A stretch of DNA of 64,000 bases from an uncultured Duodenibacillus sp. (GTDB lineage: Bacteria; Pseudomonadota; Gammaproteobacteria; Burkholderiales; Burkholderiaceae_F). Below the pieces are notes generated by a model that was given only the letters and a program-made list of their open reading frames with translations, made no database searches and was not told the origin of the DNA. This document shows, one piece after another, positions 26,923 through 35,922 of the stretch (position 1 is its first letter; each line of letters begins with the position of its first letter). The DNA lies in NCBI GenBank assembly GCA_944390745.1, contig CALXQK010000004.1, forward strand, positions 1 through 64,000, in the 5' to 3' direction. The position numbers were made by a program, and so were the translations under genes.

Positions 26923-28521
26923 CTACTCAAACTTCTGCCCCTGCTCGCGGGTCGTTCTGAATTCCACCTGCGGCCAGTGCTTCTGCGTGGTCATGAGGTT
27001 GTAGATCGAGCTTGCCATGTAGCAGAGATTGCCCTCGCTGTCGCGGGCCAGACGATTGGACTGCTCGTCGCAGAACTCCTTCTTCGTCTTCTCGTCGGGG
27101 AATACGAGCCAGCGGGCGGTCGCTACGTCGCAGGCTTCGTAAATGGCGTCGACGCGATACTCCGTGGCCAGACGCTGGGCCACAATCTCAAACTGCAGCT
27201 GCCCGACGGCGCCGAGCATGAGATTGCCGAACTCGCCCTCAAAGACCTGGATGGCGCCCTCTTCGCCGAGCTCCTTGAGGCCCTGGTGCAGCTGCTTGCC
27301 CTTGAGGGGGTCGCGGGCGCGCGCGGAGCGAAACAGTTCGGGCGCAAAGTACGGAATGCCGGTGAAGGCAAGCTTCTCGCCCTCGGTGAGCGTGTCGCCG
27401 ATGTGCAGCTGCCCGTGGTTGTAGATGCCGATGATGTCGCCCGCATAGGCGTCCTGCATGTGCACGCGCTCGTTTGCCATGAAGGTGAGCGCGTTGGCGA
27501 TCTTCATCTCGCGGCCCTCGCGCAGGTGCCGGACCTTCATGCCGGGGGTGTAGCTGCCCGAGCAGACGCGAAAGAACGCGATGCGGTCGCGGTGGTGCGG
27601 ATCCATGTTGGCCTGGATCTTGAAGACAAAGCCCGTGAAGGGCTCCTCGCAGGGGTCGACCGTGCGCACCGTCGCGTCGCGCGGCTGCGGCTCGGGCGCC
27701 CAGTCCACAAGAGCCTGCAGCACGTCCTTGACGCCGAAGTTGTTGACGCCCGAGCCAAAGAAGACCGGGCTTTGCTCGCCCTTGAGGAACTTCTCCATGC
27801 TGAAGGGCTCGGTTGCGCCCTGCACAAGCTCAATGGCCTCGCGCACCGGCGCGATCTCCATGGGAAAGAGCTCGTCAAGGCGCGGATTGTCAAGCCCCTC
27901 GATCAGCTCGGTCTCATTCGTGAGCTTCTCGCCTCCCGGCGCAAAGCGCACGAGATGGTTGTGCAGCAGCGAAAAGACGCCCCGGAAGGTCTTTCCCATG
28001 CCGATGGGCCAGGTGATGGGCACGCACTGAAGCTTCAGAACGGATTCGATTTCGCCGAGCAGCTCAAGCGGATCGCGCACCTCGCGGTCAAGCTTGTTGA
28101 TGAAGGTGATGATGGGCGTATTGCGCATGCGGCAGACGTTGAGCAGCTTGATCGTCTGCGCCTCAACGCCCTTGGCCGCGTCGATCACCATCACCGCCGC
28201 ATCCACGGCGGTGAGCACGCGGTAGGTGTCTTCGGAAAAGTCCTCGTGACCCGGGGTGTCGAGCAGATTGATGATGTGGTTCTCGTACTCGAACTGCATC
28301 ACGGAGCTCGTCACCGAGATGCCGCGCTGCTTTTCGACCTCCATCCAGTCGCTTGTGGCGTGGCGTGCGGCCTTGCGGCCCTTGACCGCCCCCGCCATCT
28401 GAATGGCGCCGCCGAAAAGAAGCAGCTTTTCAGTGAGCGTGGTCTTGCCCGCGTCAGGGTGGGAGATGATGGCAAAGGTGCGGCGTCGCTTGACTTCCCG
28501 CTGGATGGCTTGCTTGGACAT
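26923..28521 (-). CDS. prfC: Peptide chain release factor 3
   Basis: A 532-residue translational GTPase that removes RF1/RF2 from the ribosome after termination. P-loop SHPDAGKTT, switch [24 protein letters not shown] and NKLDRE are all present, and the C-terminal [12 protein letters not shown] is typical of RF3 rather than EF-G. The start [10 protein letters not shown] at 28521 fits the family and rules out a longer frame reaching 28707. It leads a minus-strand group with the GNAT and gph genes. Confidence 0.96.
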   Translation of the reverse strand: MSKQAIQREVKRRRTFAIISHPDAGKTTLTEKLLLFGGAIQMAGAVKGRKAARHATSDWMEVEKQRGISVTSSVMQFEYENHIINLLDTPGHEDFSEDTYRVLTAVDAAVMVIDAAKGVEAQTIKLLNVCRMRNTPIITFINKLDREVRDPLELLGEIESVLKLQCVPITWPIGMGKTFRGVFSLLHNHLVRFAPGGEKLTNETELIEGLDNPRLDELFPMEIAPVREAIELVQGATEPFSMEKFLKGEQSPVFFGSGVNNFGVKDVLQALVDWAPEPQPRDATVRTVDPCEEPFTGFVFKIQANMDPHHRDRIAFFRVCSGSYTPGMKVRHLREGREMKIANALTFMANERVHMQDAYAGDIIGIYNHGQLHIGDTLTEGEKLAFTGIPYFAPELFRSARARDPLKGKQLHQGLKELGEEGAIQVFEGEFGNLMLGAVGQLQFEIVAQRLATEYRVDAIYEACDVATARWLVFPDEKTKKEFCDEQSNRLARDSEGNLCYMASSIYNLMTTQKHWPQVEFRTTREQGQKFE

Positions 28522-28886
28522 GAGTCTGGAAAAAGGCTGGAGGCGTTGGCCGCGCATGAAAGGGGACGGGCCGGCAAAGGCCGCCCGCGCGCGCAGCAAG
28601 GCGCTTGTTTTCTCTACGGAAATCTCAAAAAGCCGTATTTTCGCCCATTTTTCGCTCTCCTGCGGAAAACCTCGTTTGCGCCGGGGCTTTTCGCGTCCTG
28701 CGCACAACGCCTGCGGCGGCCTCTCTACAATTGGGTCCAGCGCCGCCGCCGGTTTTTCCTGAAAAACCAGATCACGAGTTCCTCACGCCCGCCGACCGGC
28801 CCCGTCCTTGCGGAAAAGGACGGCCCCCGGCGGCGGCAGACCGCGCAGCGCCAGAGCTCAAACAGCAAAACCAAGGAGAACAACCA
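28522..28886 (+). promoter_or_regulatory. Structured leader of the NCS2 permease gene
   Basis: This 365-base gap separates divergent prfC and the permease gene. TACAAT at 28726-28731 is a likely -10 without a clear -35. From about 28738 the transcript could fold into a closing stem of up to 11 bp (GCCGCCGCCGG 28742-28752 with CCGGCGGCGGC 28827-28837) that encloses two hairpins: GGTTTTT/AAAAACC (28751-28768, sharing two bases with the closing stem) and CGTCCTT/AAGGACG (28803-28822). A multi-arm junction before a nucleobase transporter is riboswitch-like, but no known consensus was recognised and no terminator follows it. Confidence 0.4.
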
Positions 28887-30170
28887 ATGGGCTACTTCCC
28901 CTCCTGGAGGCTCAAGACCGACGGCATCATCGGTCCTGATGAGCGCCTCCCGGCCCCGCAGATGGCCGCACTCGGCGTGCAGCACGTCGTCGCCATGTTC
29001 GGCTCCACCATCCTTGCTCCGCTGCTCATGGGATTTGACCCCAACGTGGCGGTCCTCATGAGCGGCATCGGCACGCTCATCTTCTTTCTCATCGTCGGCG
29101 GACGGGTGCCGAGCTACCTCGGCAGCTCCTTTGCCTTCATCGGCGTGGTGATCGCCGCCACGGGCTACACGGCGGGCTCGGGTCTGAACGCCAACATTCC
29201 GCTTGCCTGCGGCGGCATCATCGTCTGCGGCCTTGTCTACTGTCTGATCGCCCTCATCGTGATGTACACGGGCGTGGACTGGGTTGAAAAACTGATGCCG
29301 CCCGTGGTCACGGGCGCGGTGGTGGCCGTCATCGGCCTCAACCTCGCCCCCACCGCCGTCAAGAGCGTGGGCTCGACTTCCTTTGACTCCTGGATGGCGC
29401 TCGTCACCGTGCTCTGCGTGGGCGCCGTGGCGGTCTACACCCGCGGTCTGCTGCAGAAGCTTCTGATTCTGGCGGGGCTCGCAATGGCCTACCTCATCTA
29501 CTTCATCCTTGCCAACGTGCTCGGCTACGGCAAGCCGATCGACTTTGCGACCGTGGCTGCCGCCGACTGGATCGGGCTGCCGCAGTTTCACGCACCGGTC
29601 TTCAACGTCGACGCCATCCTTCTGATCGTGCCGGTGGTGATCATCCTCGTGGCCGAGAACCTCGGGCATGTGAAGGCCGTCACCGCCATGACGGGCCGCA
29701 ATCTGGATCCCTACATGGGACGGGCCTTCCTGGGCGACGGCGTGGCGACCATCGTGGCCGCAAGCGTCGGCGGCACGGGCGTGACAACCTACGGCGAAAA
29801 CATCGGCGTGATGGCCGCCAACCGCGTCTACTCCACGCTGCTGTTTGTCATCGCCGCCGTCTTTGCCGTCATCCTCGGCTTCTCGCCCAAGTTCGGAGCG
29901 GTCATCCAGACCATCCCGCAGCCCATCCTGGGCGGTACCTCGATCGTGGTCTTCGGCCTCATCGCCGTGGCCGGCGCCCGCATCTGGGTCGTCAACCAGG
30001 TGGACTTCGGAAAGAACCGCAACCTCATCGTGGCAGCGGTGACGATGATCCTCGGCGGAGGCGACTTTTCGCTGACGTTCTTCGGCTTTACCTTCGGCGG
30101 CATCGGCACGGCCACCTTCGGCGCCATCATTCTGAACGCCATCATGAGCTTCGGCGAGCGGCGCCGCTAG
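28887..30170 (+). CDS. Nucleobase:cation symporter-2 permease (uracil/xanthine type)
   Basis: A 427-residue inner-membrane transporter of the NCS2 (SLC23) family. About 12-14 hydrophobic segments and the family motifs are visible: QHVVAMFGSTILAP, the TM8 acidic motif VAENLGHVKAVTAMTGRN and the TM10 region GGTGVTTYGENIGVMAANRV. Substrate is probably uracil (UraA/RutG-like) or xanthine; sequence alone does not settle it. AAGGAGAA is 8 bases before ATG 28887. It is monocistronic with a structured leader and a terminator. Confidence 0.9.
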   Translation: MGYFPSWRLKTDGIIGPDERLPAPQMAALGVQHVVAMFGSTILAPLLMGFDPNVAVLMSGIGTLIFFLIVGGRVPSYLGSSFAFIGVVIAATGYTAGSGLNANIPLACGGIIVCGLVYCLIALIVMYTGVDWVEKLMPPVVTGAVVAVIGLNLAPTAVKSVGSTSFDSWMALVTVLCVGAVAVYTRGLLQKLLILAGLAMAYLIYFILANVLGYGKPIDFATVAAADWIGLPQFHAPVFNVDAILLIVPVVIILVAENLGHVKAVTAMTGRNLDPYMGRAFLGDGVATIVAASVGGTGVTTYGENIGVMAANRVYSTLLFVIAAVFAVILGFSPKFGAVIQTIPQPILGGTSIVVFGLIAVAGARIWVVNQVDFGKNRNLIVAAVTMILGGGDFSLTFFGFTFGGIGTATFGAIILNAIMSFGERRR

Positions 30171-30199
30171 AACGCCTGCCTCTCCTGTTCCGTCAAGGG

Positions 30200-30232
30200 C
30201 TCCCGCTGCGCACCCGCCGCGGGAGTTTTTTT
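30200..30232 (+). terminator. Terminator after the NCS2 permease gene
   Basis: CTCCCGC (30200-30206) pairs with GCGGGAG (30219-30225), followed by seven T. Confidence 0.88.
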
Positions 30233-30312
30233 CACCCTGAAAAGCTCCGCCGCATCGTCCAAAAAAAACACCAACCTCACGCCAGAAGTCGTTGCTATAC
30301 TCGTGTTTGTCG

Positions 30313-30321
30313 CCCCCCCCC
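30313..30321 (+). repeat. Poly-C tract (C9) in the autotransporter 5' region
   Basis: Nine consecutive C lie about 12 bases downstream of a TATA-containing -10-like element near 30296-30301 and 95 bases before the ATG. With the C8 tract at 30427 it is the longest homopolymer noticed in the window. Tracts of this kind change length by slippage and can alter promoter or leader activity. Confidence 0.7.
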
Positions 30322-30385
30322 TTGTAGCGTTCGGGCGCCATTTTCACACTCACTTGAAGATCAAGCCTCAGAAACACATCTTGTA

Positions 30386-33300
30386 TTGTTTCTCAGACGG
30401 TTGAAAGAGGTTTTACATGCTTCGCACCCCCCCCAACACGGCTCCATTTCTTCCCTCAAGCCCTCTCCTAGGTCACGAATCTATCTAGCGACGCTTTCGG
30501 CCCTTGCCATTCTCGCCTCGCCCGCATTTTCAGCCGACAAAGTCATCGGCGGCGAGGATGCAACTTCCTCTGCATATCAGGGACAGACGCCGCCCTCTCC
30601 CGTCTCCATCGATGCTGCGGAGATCTACGATGAAATCATCGGAGGCCACCATCTCAAGCAAATTACCAACGAAGGCGCCTCAAGCAGCAACCTCATTACT
30701 GCAGGCAACCCCGGTTCATCGGTCGTCATCAACAACGTCTCGGGCGTCCAGTACGTCATTGGCGGATCCAAGATCAACAACGCCTTCGCCAACCTTGAAA
30801 CAACTTCCTCCTCCGTTTCCATCTCCGGCGGCACGCTTGGCGCTGCCGACAGCGGCGATGCTGATCTCGGCGTCATCGGCGGCAACCTGATCAAGGCCAC
30901 GCTCAACCAGGGCGGAACCACGGCCCGCGCCAGCACGCAGAGCACCTCGGTGAACATCAGCGCCGGGACCTTCCTTGGAACCGACATCATCGGCGGCTCC
31001 AAGGCAAACGTCTACGGCACAACAGACCCATCAATGGATCTGAGCGTCACCGACGCAAACACCCGCCTTGATATTTCTGGCGGCGATTTCTCTGAAGCCG
31101 GACTCATTCTCAGCGGTGCGGTCGCCGACGGCACTGGCGCCAGCGCCTCGGTCGTCAACTCCAGCGTTGAACTTACCGGCGGAACCTTCAAGTATGCATC
31201 CAGACAGTCCGTCTACGGCGGAAGCGCCGCTCTCAACGGCGCGACGGCGGCAACCGAAACCAGTTCTCTCCATCTGGTCGGCGGCGACGGTTTCGCACTG
31301 AAAAACGGAACAGAGCCGACAGAAACCGGCACGACCTACCTCACGCTCTACGGCGGCGGCCTGAACGCCCCCACCACCAAGCTCTCAAGCCTCACCGTTG
31401 AAGACGCAGACCTCGGCTACATCGTGGTGAGCGACGGCCAAACCCAAACCAAGACCGTCCAGCTTTACTCCGGCTCGCACTATGAAGCCGCCGGCAACTA
31501 TGAGGAGGGAGACTCTTTGCTGACGGTGTCTGACAGCACGGTTCGCGGCGACATCCGCGGCACCTCCTGGGTCGGTCCGCCGAGTAGCAGCACCATTGTG
31601 ACGGGGTACGTCGTCCATGCAGGGTCCTCAACCGTAAACGTCACGAACACGGTGATGAACGGCTACACCCGGGGCAACTCGACCTGGAACGGACGCATCT
31701 TCGGCGCGGGAATTCTCCAGTACACGGGAGCGTCCTCGCTGACGGTTGACTCCACGCACGTCGCCGCCTCGGGCATTACGGGCGTGGACCTCGAACAAAG
31801 CTCCGGCGAAGTCACGCACAACCCCGGCGTCCGGGTTTTCGGCGGCGGCCAGCTTTACAACGCAAGCAACGCGGCCAACCAAGACAACACGCTCGCCGTC
31901 GGGACCACCCTTGTGGAGCTCTCGGGGGCAGACTCCGAAGTGTGCGACGTCATTGGCGGCAGCATTGTTTCCGGAACCAATGCGTACCGCAACAACACCG
32001 TGAAGCTCGGCTCGTCCGAAGTGCACGTAACCGACGCCTACGTCAGCGGCTGGGTTCTGGGCGGCAACGACGTCAACTGGTTCGGAACGGGCTCTGTGGA
32101 CGGCACAACCGCCATCACCGTGGACGGCGCCGCGAGGGTCGGAACGGTGATCGGCGCCAACACCGCCACCTTCTGGGGCGGCTACATGTTCGGAGCGGGC
32201 GTTCGCGAGGCGTCCATGACCGGCAGCACCAGCATCTCCATCACAGCAGACAGCACGGCCGGCATGGTCATCGGCGCCGGCTATGCCGAGTCCTCTCATG
32301 AAAGCGGCAGCCCGTCTGTTGGGGATGGGACCACCTCCGGGCGACAGGAGTCTGACCTCAACTCCGCGGCCGTCTCCACGCTCAATGGCGACACCCAGGT
32401 CTCCGTTTCCGGAAACGCCGAAGTCGGCGTTCTAGTCGGCGCGGGCTACTCCTGGTCTGATGCCAACTATCTGATCGACAACGAACTCAAGCAGACGCAG
32501 CGCGCCAACGCCCACATGACGGGCACGGCCTCGACAAACCTCTCTGGCGGCTCCGTCGGCCAGTGGATTCTGGGCGGCCTGGCCGAAGGCTACGGCGAGT
32601 CCATCCTTGAAGGAAATGCCGTCGGCACCATGAGCGCCGGCACCGTCGAACAGGTCATCGTCGGCGGGCTTGGCAGCGAAGTCACCGTCTTTAACCTTAA
32701 CTACGACTCCAACTCCGGCACCGCCTCTCTGACAGACAGCTCGAGCGTCAGCTCGGGTTCAGCCGGAATTTCCGGCGACGCCGTGCTCACCGTCACGGGA
32801 GGCGCCCTTGGAAATGTCATCCTGGGCGGAGCCGTCAGCGACAAGGACGGCAACATCGTCATCCCGACAGGTGAAGCCGCCAGCGACGTCCTTGTCGACG
32901 GAACCGCCACGCTGATCATTGCGGGCGACACGGATCTCTCAAACGCAGAAGTCCGTCGCGGCTCAGCCAATGCAGCGCAGCTGCAGTTCGGCACGGCCGA
33001 TAGCACCTGGAACGGAAGCTTCAGCAACTTCTCCGGCATCGACACGCTTGCCGTAAACAGCGGCTCGACGCTGACCCTGGCGCACCTGGGCGCCGACCAG
33101 ATGGGAGCGAACGGCATCACCCTTGCCGGCGACGGCCAGATTTCCATCCAGACGCTTGACCATTCCGAAAAGGCCGTCACGCTCTCCGGCGGAACGCTTG
33201 CGGTTGAATCGCTTGCCATGTCAGGCACCGGAAGCCTCTCGATCACGGGCGGAACGATGCAAACCGACTCTTCGGTCATCTTCACAAGCGGCCTGGATGA

Positions 33301-35773
33301 CGAAGGAAGGCAGACAAACGCAGGCGACCTGACGCAACAGGCAAAGAACCACGTCGTGTTTGAAGGCGGCTCCCTGGCGCTCACCGACGAAAACTACAAC
33401 ATCCACTACGCCTCAAGCGCCGCCGGTCTGATCGGATCCGCAACCGAGGTTGTGTTCAACGGAACGCTCGTTTCGAGCGACGAAACAGACAGTACGGTCA
33501 ACACGCTGAACGTATCGGACTACACAGAGACCGAGGGCGGCATTGCCGAAAATGCCGTCTTTGCCAGTGCGCAGCTTGATTCCACAGACCAGACCTCGGG
33601 CAGCAACCTCACCATTGGCAAGGCTTCCTCCACGGTTGGAAATGAAGTGGTCATCGAGCAGAGCGTCGGCGTCGGCTCGCTGCTGCTCAAGACCGACGCA
33701 ACGACCATCACTGTCAATGACAACAAGGTGCTGACGCTCGTCGGCAACGGTCAAAACCTCATCAGCGGTGCAAACGGGGCCGTTGCTCTTCGGGTGGGCG
33801 ACACTGACGCCGACTCCGGCACGCTGCGGCTCGGCACGCAGGCTGCCCCGGGCAGCGGCGGCGAAATCAACGCCGACGTTCAGGTCTACGCCAACAGCCA
33901 GATTCTCGTCGAGGCCGGATCCTTCACCAACACCGGGGACATCTCCAACGCAGGCAGCATTACGGTAGCCGACCAGGCCGCTCTTGCTCTCGCCGCGCTT
34001 GAAAATACCGGCAGCGTAACGATTGAGGGTTCGATGCAGGTGGATCGTTTGACATCCTCCGACGCCTCCTCGGCCGGCACCATTCAGGTTGGCACGGACC
34101 GCGCAGCAGGCGCGCTGCAGCTTGGCGGCGAAACGCTTGCCGGCAACGTCATCTTCCTGGATCCAGCGTGGAAGACCGACAGCCCCAACAATATCGACGA
34201 AGCCTCCCGGCTTGTCAGCGAGGCAACGCAGCTCGACGGCGGGGTGATCGCGGGCCGCAACAGCTGGGCCGTGCTCGGAACGAGCTCTCCGCAGGCGTTT
34301 CTCGACATTTTCAAGCGCTCAGGTCTGACCTGGGGGCCGAACGGCATCACCGCCGCAGCCTATCTTGCCAAGCCGGTTGATGTCACCAGCGGCCTGCTCA
34401 TCGTCGATGGCTCGCTCACCACGCAGCCCTCCGCTGCAGCTGACGGCACCGTCTTCTTCGGGGCGGGTTCCCTGCTTGCAGCTGACGTTTCGAACCTGGC
34501 CCCCGGGGAGGCTCTTGTTTCGGGCGCCTCCGAGGGCAATGTCACCGTTGATGACCAGTCTCACCTGATTCTCTCGGGTGTTTCTGCCGATACGCCCTAC
34601 CAGATCATCGAGGGCTCCACCGTCACCTGGAACACTGCCAACATTTCCTCGGCCAACGCCATGTTCGGCAGCGCCCAGACGGATGCCAACGGCGCCGTCA
34701 GCTTTACGCTTCAGGACGCTGCGACCGTTTACGGCCCTCTCATGCAGGGGCACGAACTGGTCAATGCCGCCATGGGCGGCGGCGCCTCCAGCGCCGACTA
34801 TGCCTATGCCGACATGCTTCTGACGCAGAACGACGGAGACGTCGCCAGGGCGGCCCGCCGCTTTGATGCGGCCATGAACCCAGCCGGGGCTCTTTCGGTC
34901 TTTACCAACGCCATGGATCGCTCCAGCGAGCTTCGCGAGGCGGTTCGCGATGAAGCCCAAAGCGGCCTTTCCTCCCGCCTGTGGGCGAGAGTCACCGGTG
35001 GAAAGACAAAACTCAAGGGCATCTCCTCGGGCGCGCAGAGCATTCATACGGATACCGACGCCTACGGTCTGACGATCGGTACGGAGTATGGCTTCTCGAC
35101 GGGCGCAGTCGGTGCGGCCTTTGCCGCAGGCACCGGCACGACGGACAACGATGATGTTTCCGGTGAGGACGATTTCGACTACTACGGCCTCTCGCTTTAT
35201 GGAAGAACAACCGCAGCAGGCATCGATTTCCTTGCAGATGCCTCCGTCACCTGGCTCAAGAGCGACCTCTCTATCGGCGACTCTGCCGATGTCAGCACCG
35301 ATACAACCACCACGGTGTGGTCAATCGGCGGGCAAATGAGAAAGACCTTTGCCTTTGACTGGGTTGACGTGACGCCCTTTGTCGGCGTGGATGTCTACCA
35401 CATCGAAAGCGACGGCTTCTCCAACGGTCATGGCGCGCAGATTCAGGATTCTGACGCCACGGCAGTGGAGTTCCCCATCGGCGCCGAGTTTGCCAGGACG
35501 TTTGACACCGTCAGCGGCATGAGGATCAGCCCGCGCCTGAGTTTGGCCGTGGTTCCCTCTGCGGGAGACACCGACATCGACAGCGCCGTTGCCTTCGCCG
35601 GAGCGCGGAGCAACTACAACTTCACGTTTGCTGACGATATCAAGATCCGCTCGCGGCTGGGCGTCTCAGCCCAGAAGGGAAACTTCCAGTTCGGCCTGCA
35701 CGCGGGATACGACTGGGGCAACGAGGAGCGTCAGGCGCTCTCGGGCCTGGTCAACGTGAGGTATGCCTTCTAA
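30386..35773 (+). CDS. Large autotransporter (type Va), start subject to poly-C frameshift
   Basis: About 1,795 residues. A signal peptide (RIYLATLSALAILASPAFSA) precedes a beta-helix passenger of roughly 1,450 residues made of repeated V/I-I-G-G turns (YVIGGSK, DIIGGSK, DVIGGS, WVLGG, VILGGA), with Ser/Thr-rich rungs. The last 280 residues are an outer-membrane beta-barrel (SRLWARVTGGK through VNVRYAF, C-terminal Phe). It should be surface-exposed or secreted and may act in adhesion. Coordinates give the uninterrupted frame, which opens with a weak TTG. The good start, ATG 30417 with AGAGG, is one base out of frame because of a C8 tract at 30427. With C9 it would give MLRTPPQHG and then the signal peptide. 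So the gene is either phase-OFF here or carries a homopolymer error. Confidence 0.88.
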   Translation: MFLRRLKEVLHASHPPQHGSISSLKPSPRSRIYLATLSALAILASPAFSADKVIGGEDATSSAYQGQTPPSPVSIDAAEIYDEIIGGHHLKQITNEGASSSNLITAGNPGSSVVINNVSGVQYVIGGSKINNAFANLETTSSSVSISGGTLGAADSGDADLGVIGGNLIKATLNQGGTTARASTQSTSVNISAGTFLGTDIIGGSKANVYGTTDPSMDLSVTDANTRLDISGGDFSEAGLILSGAVADGTGASASVVNSSVELTGGTFKYASRQSVYGGSAALNGATAATETSSLHLVGGDGFALKNGTEPTETGTTYLTLYGGGLNAPTTKLSSLTVEDADLGYIVVSDGQTQTKTVQLYSGSHYEAAGNYEEGDSLLTVSDSTVRGDIRGTSWVGPPSSSTIVTGYVVHAGSSTVNVTNTVMNGYTRGNSTWNGRIFGAGILQYTGASSLTVDSTHVAASGITGVDLEQSSGEVTHNPGVRVFGGGQLYNASNAANQDNTLAVGTTLVELSGADSEVCDVIGGSIVSGTNAYRNNTVKLGSSEVHVTDAYVSGWVLGGNDVNWFGTGSVDGTTAITVDGAARVGTVIGANTATFWGGYMFGAGVREASMTGSTSISITADSTAGMVIGAGYAESSHESGSPSVGDGTTSGRQESDLNSAAVSTLNGDTQVSVSGNAEVGVLVGAGYSWSDANYLIDNELKQTQRANAHMTGTASTNLSGGSVGQWILGGLAEGYGESILEGNAVGTMSAGTVEQVIVGGLGSEVTVFNLNYDSNSGTASLTDSSSVSSGSAGISGDAVLTVTGGALGNVILGGAVSDKDGNIVIPTGEAASDVLVDGTATLIIAGDTDLSNAEVRRGSANAAQLQFGTADSTWNGSFSNFSGIDTLAVNSGSTLTLAHLGADQMGANGITLAGDGQISIQTLDHSEKAVTLSGGTLAVESLAMSGTGSLSITGGTMQTDSSVIFTSGLDDEGRQTNAGDLTQQAKNHVVFEGGSLALTDENYNIHYASSAAGLIGSATEVVFNGTLVSSDETDSTVNTLNVSDYTETEGGIAENAVFASAQLDSTDQTSGSNLTIGKASSTVGNEVVIEQSVGVGSLLLKTDATTITVNDNKVLTLVGNGQNLISGANGAVALRVGDTDADSGTLRLGTQAAPGSGGEINADVQVYANSQILVEAGSFTNTGDISNAGSITVADQAALALAALENTGSVTIEGSMQVDRLTSSDASSAGTIQVGTDRAAGALQLGGETLAGNVIFLDPAWKTDSPNNIDEASRLVSEATQLDGGVIAGRNSWAVLGTSSPQAFLDIFKRSGLTWGPNGITAAAYLAKPVDVTSGLLIVDGSLTTQPSAAADGTVFFGAGSLLAADVSNLAPGEALVSGASEGNVTVDDQSHLILSGVSADTPYQIIEGSTVTWNTANISSANAMFGSAQTDANGAVSFTLQDAATVYGPLMQGHELVNAAMGGGASSADYAYADMLLTQNDGDVARAARRFDAAMNPAGALSVFTNAMDRSSELREAVRDEAQSGLSSRLWARVTGGKTKLKGISSGAQSIHTDTDAYGLTIGTEYGFSTGAVGAAFAAGTGTTDNDDVSGEDDFDYYGLSLYGRTTAAGIDFLADASVTWLKSDLSIGDSADVSTDTTTTVWSIGGQMRKTFAFDWVDVTPFVGVDVYHIESDGFSNGHGAQIQDSDATAVEFPIGAEFARTFDTVSGMRISPRLSLAVVPSAGDTDIDSAVAFAGARSNYNFTFADDIKIRSRLGVSAQKGNFQFGLHAGYDWGNEERQALSGLVNVRYAF
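30427..30434 (+). repeat. Poly-C tract (C8) in codons 4-6 of the autotransporter
   Basis: Eight C follow the ATG at 30417, which has AGAGG about 8 bases upstream. With C8 the ATG frame ends after 23 codons at TAG 30486-30488. With C9 (or C6) it enters the long autotransporter frame just before its signal peptide. This is the layout of a translational phase-variation switch, here in the OFF length. Confidence 0.75.
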
Positions 35774-35790
35774 CTCTTCAGGACGCAGCA

Positions 35791-35829
35791 GCCGGCGCAG
35801 CCTGACATGGCTTGTCAAACTGCGCCGGC
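35791..35829 (+). repeat. Long hairpin just after the autotransporter stop
   Basis: GCCGGCGCAG (35791-35800) and CTGCGCCGGC (35820-35829) pair perfectly, enclosing a second stem TGACA/TGTCA. No T-run follows; a separate terminator lies 43 bases later. It may stabilise the 3' end of the long mRNA. Confidence 0.6.
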
Positions 35830-35871
35830 CTTGCAAAGCATCCTGATTTCGCCCACCTCAAAAGCGACAAG

Positions 35872-35912
35872 AAACCGCCGGAAAGTCCCTGCGACTTTGC
35901 CGGCGGTTTTTT
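35872..35912 (+). terminator. Terminator after the autotransporter gene
   Basis: AAACCGCCGG and AAAGTC (35872-35887) pair with GACTTT and CCGGCGGTTT (35893-35909), followed by further T. It lies between convergent genes. Confidence 0.9.
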
Positions 35913-35922
35913 CAGAAGTTTC

